A stretch of 64,000 nt of DNA from positions 533,720,082-533,784,081 of the forward strand of contig NC_066585.1 in NCBI RefSeq assembly GCF_024323335.1, given 5' to 3'. The position numbers and the translations under genes were made by a program. The first letter of the stretch is position 1. Each line of letters begins with the position of its first letter. This stretch comes from Lathyrus oleraceus. Lineage: Eukaryota > Streptophyta > Magnoliopsida > Fabales > Fabaceae. Positions 45,301-56,380 of this stretch are shown here, piece by piece. Below the pieces are notes generated by a model. That model had not been told where the DNA came from and did no database searches. It saw nothing but the letters and a program-made list of their open reading frames with translations.

Positions 45301-46250
45301 TTGTACCTGCAATCACGATCACAATGATCGTGTTTGTCACACGCACACATAACATCTACCTTTGGGCCTTTTGATCCGCCTTAATTCATGAAATTATTTT
45401 GTTCTTTCTTAAGTCCAAGATAGTTCTTCTTACCATCACGTTTCTTTTTGGCTTTTGCGTTCACTTCATTGACCTTAGAATATCCAGCAGCCTCAGATTT
45501 CTTTCTATCTTTCTATTTCTCCCTAATTCGAGGATGTTTCAAGATTTGCTCCAGTGATAAGTCATCAGAATTTCGAAGCAACTTCTTCCTATAGTTTTTC
45601 TAGGAAGATGGTAATTTTCCAATAATTGCACCAACTTGAAAAGCTTCAGAAATATCGATCTTCGCAAGCTTAAGTTTATTTACAAGAATTTGTAACTCAT
45701 GAACTTGTGCAAGTATAGGCTTTGAATCCAACATTTAAAATCTAAATAATTTGAAATAAGAACATTTTTAGTACCTTACTCATTAGCACGAAAATTGAAT
45801 CTTGAGTGCCTTCCATATTTTCGTTGTTGATTGGTTGTCTATGTATAGATCGTAGAGACGATTAGATAGTGTGTTTAGAATGTGTCCAGGAAAAAGCAGT
45901 TCACCGTCCTTTCGTTTCTTACGTTCAGCCTTGAGTTCCTCTGAATCATCGTCTTGCGATTCTGGAATCGGTGCCAAATCAAGATCCAAGATAGAGAAAA
46001 TCTTCAAGGCAGCCAAAAGGAATATCAACTTGTCTTGCCAGCAAGTGATGTTTGTCCCATCGAAACAATCCAACTTCACAAGGTCTTGATTCATCACATT
46101 GATGCTTGAAAGGGAAACATCAGTTGCCATTATTTGAGATACTATTAAACTGTTAGATAATGATTGTAAGTTAAATGGGTCAAGGCTAAAATCGTGCATT
46201 TAAGCACTTTCCTAATAGTATTTCAAGCACTCTTTATTTTGTCTCAGAGT
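42305..46250 (-). mobile_element. Copia element 5, truncated, antisense, with nested solo LTR
   Basis: Reading leftward: gag (46130-45783; DLVKLDCFDGTNITCWQDKL), a zinc-knuckle/protease region (about 45370-44880) and GAG-pre-integrase and integrase (44851-44498; SLWHSRLTHIGISTMK ... FITFIDDYSRFTLIYLL). The integrase end and linker follow (44340-43830). After the solo LTR at 42456-43807 come the first RT residues (42455-42310; EVDSIMSNHTWELTDL). The coding frame resumes across the solo LTR, which proves the nesting. RT catalytic region, RNase H and the 3' LTR are lost. The decayed 5' LTR probably lies at 46251 onward, with a TATA-like motif near 46400. Confidence 0.75.
42456..43807 (+). repeat. 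Solo LTR nested in copia element 5
   Basis: It starts TGTTGGTATAGGCCCTAGAG and ends near ATTCTCCTTCA. A TATA box (TATAAATA, 43512-43519) shows plus orientation. Flanking pentamers are TCATC (42451-42455) and TCTTC (43808-43812), a 4/5 match consistent with one mutation in a target duplication. There is no primer site, coding DNA or second copy. The interior has repeated 'GTAAG/AGATAC...ACTTAAGTG' units (about 43335-43480). I regard it as a solo LTR of a plus-strand retroelement of unassigned family. Confidence 0.65.
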
Positions 46251-46423
46251 CTACACACATGAATACTCGGGATAATTATGCTTATTTTGAGTTTGCACAA
46301 GACAAATGAAAACTCAAATGTAAGGAAGAAAAAATCTGAAATTTAAACAAGGAAGATGAAAGTTCGAATTAGTATGTTTTTCTGAATCTGAAACAGTCTA
46401 TTTATAGATTAAATGGTGTTGTT

Positions 46424-46757
46424 TAGGGGTGGCAAACGGGCATGCCCGCCCCGCAAAAGCCCGCAAAAAAACGGGGCGGGGCGGGGCGGTCATAGTTGAG
46501 GATGTGGGCCTAAAACATAGGCCCACCCCGCAAAAAAGTGAGGACGGGGCGGGGAATGCCCACGGGCACTGCACTCTTTAAGCCTAAAAATACAAAAATT
46601 TATGTAAATACATGTGCCCGCAAAAGCCCGCGAAAAAAACGGGGCGGGGCGGGGCGGACACATTAGAGGGTGAGGGCCTAAATCCTTGGTCCGCCCCGCA
46701 CAAAAGTGCGAGCGGGGCGGGGAATACCCGCGGGCCGAGCCCGTTTTGCCACCCTTA
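46424..46757. mobile_element. GC-rich hAT-like MITE
   Basis: Terminal inverted repeats TAGGGGTGGCAAACGGGC (46424) and GCCCGTTTTGCCACCCTTA (to 46757) bound 334 bp with no coding potential. The interior has two copies of a block (about 46452 and 46619, offset about 167 bp), each with GCAAAAGCCCGC, an A-run, then GGGGCGGGGCGGGGCGG. The TAGGGGTGGCAA-type ends suggest hAT. An 8-bp target duplication was not convincing (GTGTTGTT versus TGTTTCAC). It stands out as a GC island in AT-rich DNA. Confidence 0.7.
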
Positions 46758-46765
46758 TGTTTCAC

Positions 46766-46943
46766 AAGGTTACGACTTTTGATAAAAACACATAATTTCA
46801 CTAAGTTTTGCAACTCTTTACTAAGTATTATGACCCTTGATAAAACACACTATTTCATCCAGTATTACAACTCTTTAGTGAGTATTGTGACCCTTGATAA
46901 AAGTACATTATTTCATCAAATGTTATTTTACTAACTCTTTACT
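46766..46943. repeat. Tandem repeat, about 58-bp unit, three copies
   Basis: Three related units each contain a TATTATGACCCTTGATAAAA-like core, then ATTTCATC and ACAACTCTTTA. They lie just outside the MITE and may be part of the decayed 5' LTR of copia element 5. Confidence 0.7.
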
Positions 46944-47937
46944 AAGTATTACAACTTTTTACTCACTTAAAAGATGTCATGTTGTTATTATATATTCAAT
47001 TAGTCTCTTTATTAATTATTAATTACAATATTTTCCGGAATATCTATGGCATACTAACTCCACCAAACTTATTCCCAACACCCTAGGGTCCTTCTCCATC
47101 TCAATTGCATAAGGAATTTTACCATTTTTATTTCTCAAACAACTCTCATCAAGACATCCCCTTAAATAGAATGCAAATTCATTATAGTTGTTGATGCACG
47201 CATTTGGTGCATGAGTGATCATTCTATCAAGATCTAATGATTTAAAAAGTATATATTTTTTAATTTATAAATTGTAATTAAAAATATAAAACTTTAATTT
47301 TAATTGTTTGATTATATTAATCAAACGGTCACTAATATATCAAATACATAAATACGTCCATGAATGACTTCAAAGAATCTGCATTCCCTTAAATCACTTT
47401 AGAGGAGATGATAATGATATTGAGTTGTAAAAAAAATAACATTTATCTTTTAAATAAATTACAAAATACTCTATCTATATATGTTTATATACACAAAAAC
47501 AAGTAAAAGATCAAATTCAAAATTTAACTGAATTATATCTCCGATGTTTTTGCAAAAATATTTTGTATCATAATATAAGTTATTTAATAATATCAATGAA
47601 TCATTAATATTACTTTTTTTACTATATCCTTAAATATTTATTATTCTCTCTTCTTTTAATAATATTAATTTATTTTTCCAATACCATTAATAAAAAACAA
47701 TTTTATAAAACTCTTCCTAATTTCTCTTTTTCATTTCATAATTATTACATTTCTTAATATACGTGAAAAGTCAAAAACGACTTATAATAAAAAATGAATA
47801 GAGTAACTTTTAACCAATTTTTACATACCTCTGATCCAAACTCCACATTATGGTAATCTCTATTTGTTTAGAAGAAGAGGTTGAAACAAAAACAAAACAA
47901 AAAACCAAAAAGACTACATTATTTTTAAGAAAAAAAA
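46944..47937. other. AT-rich region downstream of the TRM-like gene
   Basis: No supportable gene. A minus-strand open frame at 47019-47222 was examined and not accepted. The last 100-150 bp before 47938 probably hold the 3' untranslated region of the adjacent minus-strand gene. No poly(A) signal was assigned. Confidence 0.45.
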
Positions 47938-49975
47938 TCATACAAGTTCATTTAAGACCTCAAATAACAAACTATGAAGAATAGTTTCTTCAAACACCAA
48001 ACAAATTTCCTGAAAGCTTTCATCCTTATATGTGCAATCTGACTCCTTGATACTCTCTTCTGTCAAACTACGAATCTTCAACATCAAGTCTGAGTACAAC
48101 TCTGCTTCTCTGTTGATGTCAGTGTGGGAGGCATAACCTTTATTACTGTTTGCTTTCTCTTCAACATCTTCATCCAAGGACACCTCTAATAAAGACTTAG
48201 ATTTCCTCTTTGACTTTGAAGCCAAGGTGTTTGTACCTATAATCAGATATGGGAGGGCCACTTATTTATTATCAAGTAAATGCTTTTTTAATCAAAGAGG
48301 TATGTGAAGAAAAGTATTCTCTATGCTCTTAGACCCATATAGGATAAATAATTTATTTAGAGCTTATAGCACAAGTGATTATCAAAATAAGTATAAGTTG
48401 TTTTTATAATAAAAAATAAAATAAGTTTAAATTATTTTCATATATTACTTTGGAGAATTTATAAAAATAAATTTTAAAAAAATTTAAAAATATATATATC
48501 ATAAATTATTTTGATAAAAATTATATTTGAACATCTTATTAAATTTGAACATCTTATTAAATTTGAACATCTTATTAAATTAAAAAGCATCTCTAACATT
48601 TCATCTAAATATTTTTCATTCAATAGGTTTTTTTGAGATATTAGATTTTAATCCATTATATTATGTTTATTAATGTCATTTAAATGGCATCCTTTCTTTT
48701 AACCACTAGCAAACAAATATAAAAAAAAATTAAAAAAAGTTAACAACTAAATCATGTGAAAGTAAAATAAATACTCAAATTTGGATTCAACATTAAATTT
48801 TAGTGTAAAATCAAATTAATTTTAAGTAGAATAATTCTGAAAAACATAATCTATTTTAATAAATAAGACACATCAAAATCAATTTAACACTTCTAAAATT
48901 ATTTTTGTCTCTTCTAAAAATAGAAACCAAACTAACACGAAGTCTAAAAATTGGGAATTAAACAATTTATATAAAAAGTAATAAAATTAATAATAAATTT
49001 TAATTAAAAATCTCAAAGCACATTAGTTCATTGAAAATTTAGACACTAAGCTAATTCATCTAAAAATATTTTTTTATTCAAAAAAATAAAATTTTCAAAA
49101 ATAAAATAGTCACTAAATAAACATAATATTGCAAAAGATTAACTGAGCAAACCTGAATAATCAGCTCCATAAAGAAAAGCATAATCATTGACATCAAGAA
49201 CAGAAACAGGACTAAGATTTTCCAAGCTATGTTCTGTCTGAATCTTCTTTGTTGACACATGATTCTTCTTCACCTTGTTCCTCATTTTTGGTTCAACAAA
49301 CCCTTTCTTAATCCTATTTTTTGGCAATGGAGAAACTGAACTTGAACTTGAACTTGAACCAACATCACCATAACCATAATAACCACAATTACACCTTGGA
49401 GAAACACTTGAAAAAACTTCACCTTTTCTACAATCTCTAACTTTAGATTTATACTTAGAAGAAGGAACTCTTCTAGGTTCATCTTTTAACTTGTAAATTC
49501 TCTTGTTCTTCTCTTTCTTCACTCTCACAATTTCCTTGTTCTTTTTCTTCAACTTAGTAACATTTTCTTCTTGGACTTTATTACCCTTTTTATCATCAAT
49601 ATCAAGGACAAAAAGGTAATTTTTTTGTGAAGGAACTTCTCTAAAAGATGATGAAGTTTTCACTCTACGATGATTTCCAATGCTTTGATCAAACTCAAGC
49701 AAGTAATCAACAAAGTTAACTGATTTACTTCTAGGAACACAATCTAAGGTTGTTCCTTGAACAACCCTTTTGGTTTTTGGTAATGAATCCAACCCCATTA
49801 ACCTAGCTACTACACTAGGAGTAGTAATAGAATTAGAATCATCAAAAAAATCATCTTTTTTCTCTTCAACATTTTCAGATGGATACACTGGTGGACTAGT
49901 TTCATTTCTTGCACAGAGAAGCACTTTGAAGAAACTAGAAAAACACCCATGTTGTGAATTTTCTTGTTTGGCCAT
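47938..49975 (-). CDS. DUF3741/DUF4378 (TRM-like) protein, two exons, 373 aa
   Basis: The ATG at 49975 has a strong context (AAAATGGCC); an in-frame GTG just upstream is not needed. Exon 1 is 49975-49153, then a GT-AG intron (49152-48237; donor CAG/GTTTGC, acceptor TTATAG/GTACAA), and exon 2 is 48236-47938, ending TGA. The splice joins a phase-1 codon cleanly, giving 373 residues. Landmarks: TPSVVARLMGLDSLP (about 52-66), the DUF3741-associated motif; a very Lys-rich stretch (about 140-180); a Ser run (207-213); LENLSPVSVLDV (251-262), matching the PSPVSVLE-type motif of TRM/LONGIFOLIA-like proteins; and a C-terminal helix EICLVFEETILHSLLFEVLNEL typical of the DUF4378 end. TRM proteins recruit TON1 to cortical microtubules, so a cytoskeletal role is inferred but not shown. 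It is shorter than the larger family members. Confidence 0.85.
48237..49152 (-). other. Intron of the TRM-like gene
   Basis: The intron is 916 bp long, very AT-rich, with GT...AG ends. It contains a short triplicated motif (AAATTTGAACATCTTATT, near 48530-48580). No additional exon was evident, and phase matching across the intron does not require one. Confidence 0.75.
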
Positions 49976-50908
49976 TTTCACTTAGAAAGTTTGGAACTTG
50001 AAATTTGGGTGTGATGAAATTTCAATGTGTGGAGAAAAATTGAAACTTTATGAACATGGGGGGTGACATTAGTCAAAGATAGTGTGATGGTTGAAAATTA
50101 GAGAAAAGGGGTGTGTGAGGAAAGATTCAATGTGAAAAGAAAAAGGGTCATTATCAATGATTTTAGAATAGAAAAGGTGGGTGAAAATAAGTCTTTGAGT
50201 TCACACTAGATTAGGAAGATTAGGATGTTAATTGGTGAGATTAGGGTGTACGGATTAGTACATTATTAGATGAAAAAGTATTGACTAGTTAATCTTCTTT
50301 ATGAGTCATACCTATGCTTTCTGACAAAGAATTTCTAGTGACTTAGCTGGATGAAAATCATGTGTGTATTGTTGTTTTGTCTTATTCCTTTCTTAATGAT
50401 TTGCTCTTCTTCTCATTAATAAAGTGAGTACATCGTTATAAAACCAATTTTTGATTGATTTTTTTCTTTTTAATAGGAATATATCATTTCATATTAGGTA
50501 TATTTGTTTAATCTAAATTTAGTTATTCATTTTTTTAATGGGCCATTTAAAAAATTTAATTGGAAAATTTAGTTGTGAATATTTTCTTTGAGCAATAGAT
50601 AATTAGAGTGAGAGTAAATAAATAAAAATATAGTAAAGACTTCTGAATAATTATTTTGGGATTGAGAAAAAAATAAAAATAAATTATTATTTAGGAGGTT
50701 GAGGAGTAAATATTAATAAAAAATATATATATTATGTTAATTTATAATTTATCAATTAATTTAATTTAATAAATAATGCTTTTATAACTTAGAGATCTCT
50801 ACCGGGAGAAATCAACTATTTCATCCATCTCATAAAAAATATTATATTTGAATAATTCATGGTTTTTAAGGAAATGATCGGATGTGTTGGTTTTGATGAT
50901 AAAACTAG
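49976..50908. other. Upstream region of the TRM-like gene
   Basis: This should hold the promoter and 5' untranslated region of the minus-strand gene. The first 250 bp are less AT-rich than the rest. No confident TATA box can be named. No other gene or repeat is seen. Confidence 0.5.
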
Positions 50909-50910
50909 TA

Positions 50911-51184
50911 CTCCCTCCGTTCCTTTTTAAGTGTCATATTTTGACTTTTTACACATACCAAGGAAGCTAATCATTATTGTTACTTTTCAAACAATAATTC
51001 TTCTTTTACCTATAATACCCTTAATTATTTATTACATTCACTTTACTTTTTCTCTCTCTGCAATCATTATCTAGGGGTAATTTTGACAAAATTGCAATTA
51101 ATACTACCTTGAACTTTGCAAGTGACAATTAAAAAGAAACAAATTTTTTGTAAGAAAGTGACACTTATAAAGGAACGGAGGGAG
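50911..51184. mobile_element. Stowaway MITE (Tc1/mariner)
   Basis: Inverted ends CTCCCTCCGTTCCTTTTTAA (50911) and TTATAAAGGAACGGAGGGAG (to 51184) lie between TA dinucleotides (50909-50910 and 51185-51186). It is 274 bp with no coding sequence, a textbook Stowaway structure. Confidence 0.93.
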
Positions 51185-51186
51185 TA

Positions 51187-51504
51187 TCATTTACTAGAAT
51201 ACCCAGTTAAAAGAATGATTAGATAAAGTGAAAGTTAATAAATAGAGATATCATAGTGGAAAAATAATAATAAATATTGCATTGATATTGTAAAAGGATA
51301 ATTATTTTGAGACAGAGAAAAAGTGCAAATGAGACACTTTTTATGAGACGGGTGGAGTTTTTTTTTATTTGCATGGATGGTAATCTTGCTTAAGGATTGG
51401 ATGGATATGGAGAATGTTCTTTTCAAGCGTATTGGAACATTACAGAGGAGGATGTGGTTGTTTCAATCACTCAATTATTTGACAAATATTAGATTTTGTC
51501 TAAC
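51187..51504. other. AT-rich spacer
   Basis: No gene or repeat is recognised between the Stowaway MITE and the TRIM. Confidence 0.5.
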
Positions 51505-51991
51505 TGTTGGGGTTGGTTGAAAATATAAATGTTGAATATGTCTTGCATCGCTTAGTTTTATGAGTGAAAAAAGAGTCCAAAACTATATATAGAATACAAG
51601 TTCTTTGAAGTTCCACATCGCTTAGTTTTGTGAAAGAATATGGGGGATCAATGTTATATATAGAATCCAAGTTCTTCATTCCAAGATGCACTCAACATTC
51701 AGCCCCACAAGTATGAGTCTCCCACATCATATAACATGATTCAACACCGGATTCAGCTCCTGCTTCCCCTCCAAGCTGAACCACAACTCTGATACCAAAG
51801 AAGGATTGTTGGGGTTGGTTGGAAATATACATGTTGAAGAAATCTCACATCGTTTAGTTTTGTGAATGAAGAGAGAGTTCAAGACTATATATAGGATACA
51901 AGTTTTTTGAAGTCTCACATCGCTTAGTTTTGTGAAGGAAGGGGGAGACTAATGCTATATATAGAATTTAAGTTCTTCATTCCAAGATGCA
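51505..51991 (-). mobile_element. TRIM element A
   Basis: Two direct repeats of about 186 bp (51505-51690 and 51807-51991) share TGTTGGGGTTGGTTG and the CATTCCAAGATGCA end. Between them are only 116 bp, with a minus-strand Met-tRNA-type primer site (51797-51786, TGGTATCAGAGT) and a purine tract near 51693-51715 (read TTGTGGGGCTGAATG). Each repeat itself contains two copies of CACATCGCTTAGTTTTGTGA. There is no coding capacity. Confidence 0.75.
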
Positions 51992-51995
51992 CCAG

Positions 51996-52840
51996 TTAAA
52001 AGCACATTAAGTTTGTATTTTACTTTCTGTGTTCTCTTATAACTATTGTATTAAAATGTTGTGAGATGTAGTTAAATATTTGTTTTAGAGGATGTGGGTG
52101 TACTATGGGTCTGGGTTAGTTGAGAGTATATTATGTGTTGTAATAATTTTTATATAGTGTTATTCTATGGTTGTTTATTGACAACGACCGTGGTTTTTTC
52201 CTCCGGTTTTGGAGTTTCCACATTATGTTCTTGTGTTGTGATTGTGTTCCTCTTTATTCTTTATCTTTTGCATGTTTTTTTTCAACGATTGGTATCAGAG
52301 CTTTTGGTACGATCCAAGGATAAGTGTTTTTAGTATGCTATGTGGTTGCAGTTTTGCCTGATCTTCCATATAAGAAAAGAATGATAGTGTTGTGAAAGAG
52401 TTATTGAGCTGAAGTCAAAATTTATGTTGTGCAGTTTGGGTTAGAGAAAATTGATGGAAGAATTTTTCTGACTTATGGAAATTTCAAGTCAAAGATGTGT
52501 TGATACAATCAAAATTACATAAGGTGCAAGATTATGCCGGTAGTTGAAGAGCTTCCTACCAACAAGGAAGTTGCACATAATGTTTCAACCTGGTTTTTGA
52601 CATGTGCAAATTATTAAAGTGGTTTAGCTTCAAGTGTAGTATGCTCTTCTTTCGGTGGAGTATGATAGTTTTTAAAAACTATGATTGTCGGTGAAGACAA
52701 TGTGAAATTCTTGTATTGGTTAGCTTTAAGTGAAATTTATTCTTCATGATAAAGTATATGATTGTTGGTGATGACAATGTAAAATTCTTGAAGTGGTTTA
52801 TCTTCAAGTGAAACAAGTCTTCATGAGTGAAATATATACA
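51996..52840 (+). mobile_element. Tork-type copia remnant, internally deleted
   Basis: The end of an LTR (about 52010-52287, with CGTGGTTTTTTCCTCCGGTT) is followed by a perfect copia primer site TGGTATCAGAGC (52290-52301) and a broken gag start (about 52395-52540). Then come repeats of a GGTGA(A/T)GACAATGTGAAATTC unit (about 52690-52830), typical of the 3' non-coding end of such elements. Pol is absent. Confidence 0.6.
52290..52301 (+). promoter_or_regulatory. Copia primer-binding site
   Basis: TGGTATCAGAGC, complementary to the 3' region of initiator Met-tRNA as used by many plant copia elements, lies three bases past the end of an LTR-like sequence. Confidence 0.85.
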
Positions 52841-52844
52841 TATT

Positions 52845-52896
52845 TAATAAGTCCCACATCTCTTAGTTTTGTGAATGAAGAGAGAGTTCAAGGTTA

Positions 52897-52965
<69 letters not shown>

Positions 52966-53356
52966 ACAAGTTCTTTGAAGTCTCACGTCGCTTAGTCTTG
53001 TGAAGGAAGAGGGAGTCCAAGACTATATATAGGATTCAAGTTCTTCATTCCAAGATGCATCAAATATTCTCCCCCACAAGTGTAAGTCCCCCACATCCTA
53101 TAACAGGATTCAACATCGAATTCAGCTCTCACTCCCCCACCAAACCGAACCACGACTCTGATACCACTGGTGGGGAGTGTGGGAGAGTCGGGAGCATCAA
53201 TGGGACTAATGCTTCAGGACCACAGGAGAGGGATACACCACATCTCAACCCAAAACCTTAAGGTGATAGTTGAATGAATCATCTCTCTTATAAATCCAAC
53301 ATTTCACACATTCATAGACAATATGAGACTTTATTCACTCATTTTTGCATCCAACA
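52845..53356 (-). mobile_element. TRIM element B with non-matching ends
   Basis: The left end (about 52845-53058) is the same repeat as in TRIM A (CACATC...CTTAGTTTTGTGAA, CATTCCAAGATGCATC) but is interrupted by (AT)n. The interior (53060-53167) is also like TRIM A and has the minus-strand primer site (53166-53155). The right end (53168-53356) is a different LTR, read TGTTGGATGCAAAAATGAG and containing CACCTTAAGGTTTTGGGT, like the repeats of TRIM C at 60913-61545. The element therefore looks like a hybrid of two TRIM families. Confidence 0.6.
52894..52962. repeat. (AT)n microsatellite
   Basis: A nearly pure AT dinucleotide run of about 70 bp lies inside the left repeat of TRIM B. Confidence 0.95.
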
Positions 53357-54170
53357 CTAACCTTTAAAAAAAATAATAACAAAATACTAATGTCATGGTT
53401 TTGATTGAAAAATATAGAAAAAAAATTAAGACTCGAATTTTCGTTGCTCTCTGATTCTCTATAAGAATCTGTGGGAATGAAGATGAGAAAAAATATTGCC
53501 CTATCACAGAGATCGGAGACGTGGATGGGGAAAATATTAGGGACATAATAGAGCAGAGAAGTATCTTCTGCATATTTTTTGTCACGTTGACATCCTTAAT
53601 TGAACTAACTTCTTCTATTAATTTTGTATAATTAATTTTACCTAAAGTGAATTAAAAGTGAAATTTTGTATATTTTCATATATATTTATATAAAAGTGAG
53701 TTAAAAAGTTAATTTTAATATAAAATTTAATTTAAATTAAAACTTAAGAACCATAGTTTAAAATAGAACCAAAATTTTAGACAAAATCTATATCAATACA
53801 ACCATTTTTTTTACCTATTTCACCAAACATACACAAAATTTTCTCATTGCTATGTCTGTGCAGACATTGTTAATTGCAATGAGCTAGTACAAGGTTCCAA
53901 TTAAAAAAAACAAACACGAGTTGCACCAAAACAATGAGTATTGAAACTCTAGAAATAAGTCCAAAGTTCAACAAAGTCGGTGCATGCAATTTGTGAAAAG
54001 AATAGTAACTGCAGAATTCCCAATGGACCACCAAGGTCAGTCTGATCTCAAAAGTCAGCAACATCGGCAGCACTTTGTTTTAGATTGGCCAAACAATATT
54101 CACACATTTCACTATCAAAGGACTTGGAACAAGTGCATGTTCTTTAAAATCAAGGTAACACTGATTTTAC
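53357..54170. other. AT-rich spacer
   Basis: No supportable gene. A few short open frames on both strands look random. Confidence 0.5.
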
Positions 54171-54172
54171 TA

Positions 54173-54583
<411 letters not shown>

Positions 54584-54585
54584 TA

Positions 54586-55116
54586 ATAAATAAACTAAAC
54601 TAAAATATAGGAAATAATTTTGCATTATTCAAATATATTTAATTAAATAAAAATATATGTAATACATGATAAATCAATAATAATATTTTAATTTAAAATG
54701 ATTACGATAATATAATTTGAAAAAAATAAAAATAAAAATCAAACCTTCAGTTAAATCAATCAATCAAATAAAAATATATGTAATAATTTCACTTCTTTAA
54801 TATTTTTAATCAAATAAAAATAAGTAAAATATCATTTTTAGTCCATTAATTTTATCTTGAGGTTCATTTTGGCCCCTTAAATTTTAAAAGTGTCAAAACT
54901 GGTCCCTCAATTATACGCAATCACGTTAGTCATTTTAGTTTACTCAGTTAGTCAAAGTCAATGAAATGGCCTACGTGACACTGATGTGGAATTTGAAATT
55001 GCTAAATGTAATTTTATTTTGTCAAGGTGGAAGTCATGTGTATGCCACATAATAAATAAAATTTATTAAAAAAATATAAATCAATTTTTTGAAATTAGCC
55101 ACATGAATATCATAAT
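54586..55116. other. AT-rich DNA with a possible repeat
   Basis: The block at about 54830-55020 (TTTTTAGTCC..., GGTCCCTCAATTATACG) has the look of a dispersed plant repeat but I could not find its ends. Nothing else is recognised. Confidence 0.35.
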
Positions 55117-55690
55117 TCATGTTAGAATAAATTGAAACCAGAAAAATGCATCCCCAGAAAAGGTGCCAAGCATCTGGGAAACCACCCATAGTGTCAATGA
55201 AATTATATGCACTACAAGTTGTAAAAGTCTTTCCAGCAAATATCTCATCTCTGAGATGTTAGACGACGTGACATCGGAATTCCAGTTCAACTCCTCAAAT
55301 GCATAATGAAGAGCAAGTAATACACTGTGGACAAAATTGTTCTTGCATGCTTTTGAAAGATCTTGCTCTCCACCTTTTACAACAACATCCGACCAGTCGA
55401 CCATTGATTTCAAATACATTATCACGGGATTCCTTAACTTACTAGATTGATTAACCTCATTTACCAACTCAAACAACCTAAATATATAGCATACTTTCTA
55501 AATATAAGCCTTGAAGTTAGAGCCTTAACATCATTTTCCCTTAAGTAGACTACAAACTAATTTCATAGCCCAAGTAATTAGTTTATTTAGCATCTCTTCA
55601 CTTGAAGTTCCGATAATGGGTTTGAAGTAATATATGAAATGAGCTCTCTTTCAATCGGTCTCAACTATCAATAATGGAACCAACCATCAA
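55117..55690 (-). pseudogene. THADA-like (DUF2428) gene fragment
   Basis: Minus-strand frames, broken by at least three frameshifts, give in order KPIIGTSSEEMLNKLITWAM (about 55620), RENDVKALTSRLIFRKYAIY (about 55540), LFELVNEVNQSSKLRNPVIM (55470), DWSDVVVKGGEQDLSKACKN and ISEMRYLLERLLQLV, and after another shift PDAWHL (about 55165). I recognise this as an internal part of the large plant homologue of THADA, a tRNA-methyltransferase regulator (Trm732-like, DUF2428 region). Only about 190 codons of a protein of roughly 2000 residues are present, without introns, so this is a dead captured or retroposed fragment. Confidence 0.65.
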
Positions 55691-55854
55691 TAGGGTTGAA
55701 TCAGAAAATTACCAAACACCTCAATGGATGCCTTAATAGACCAAACATTTATCATAATTAAGATGAGATTTGTGAAATAATTTATTGTACAATTTCAGAT
55801 TTATGAGTGGGAACTAAGGATATATTTATAGTTTGTAATATTGAAATAATAGAT

Positions 55855-56000
55855 GTGACGTGGTTAAGTGGTATGCAATTTTGTTCAACAATTGAGATGT
55901 GTTTGGTTCGAATCCAAGTTGAATACTTAAGGGACCGGGTATAGATAGTGTTTGGTTGGAATCCATCTTTGGAAACTTAAGGACCGGGTGGGTATAGATA
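55855..56000 (+). mobile_element. Possible tRNA-derived SINE head
   Basis: An A-box-like TGGTTAAGTGG (55861-55871) and a perfect B box GGTTCGAATCC (55905-55915) are spaced as in tRNA-derived SINEs. The part from about 55900 is partly repeated at about 55950 (GTGTTTGGTT...GGACCGGGT...TATAGATA). No poly(A)/poly(T) tail or target duplication could be fixed. Confidence 0.4.
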
Positions 56001-56380
56001 AGAGATTAAAAAGTGTATTTTGCCAATAAAAATATAACTATTAAATAAGTGATGTATTTTATTTAAATAGTCAAAATAGTAGAATGTATAAAAATTAAAC
56101 TTGTAAATAAATAAATAAACCAAAATAAATTATAAATAATAATTTTATATTCTTAAATATTTTTAATTAAATGAGAATATAGGTGATAAATCATGTATTA
56201 ATGCATTAATGAATAAAATTATATGAGTTCTAAGTATAAATTAAAGACTATATTAATATTATCATTCAAAATTAAATATTGAATAAAATTATATAAGTTC
56301 TAAAGCATAGAGTATAAATAAACATGATATAAATTAATTAATTCTTTCAATAAAATTTTAAATCATATAAAAATCAATAG

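Noticed and set aside
47019..47222. Minus-strand open frame of 67 codons with protein-like composition (NEFAFYLRGCLDESCLRN)
   Set aside because: No ATG context, splice partner or recognisable family could be supported, and it lies in AT-rich DNA next to a decayed LTR.
53055..53261. Plus-strand open frame with TTGG-type ending and similar one at 61212-61427
   Set aside because: Both are the antisense of TRIM primer-site regions. The shared residues (HDSDTT) are just the translated complement of the primer-binding site.
54830..55020. Block resembling a dispersed repeat with GTCCCTCAATTA motifs
   Set aside because: No inverted ends, target duplication or second copy in the window, so it was not called as an element.
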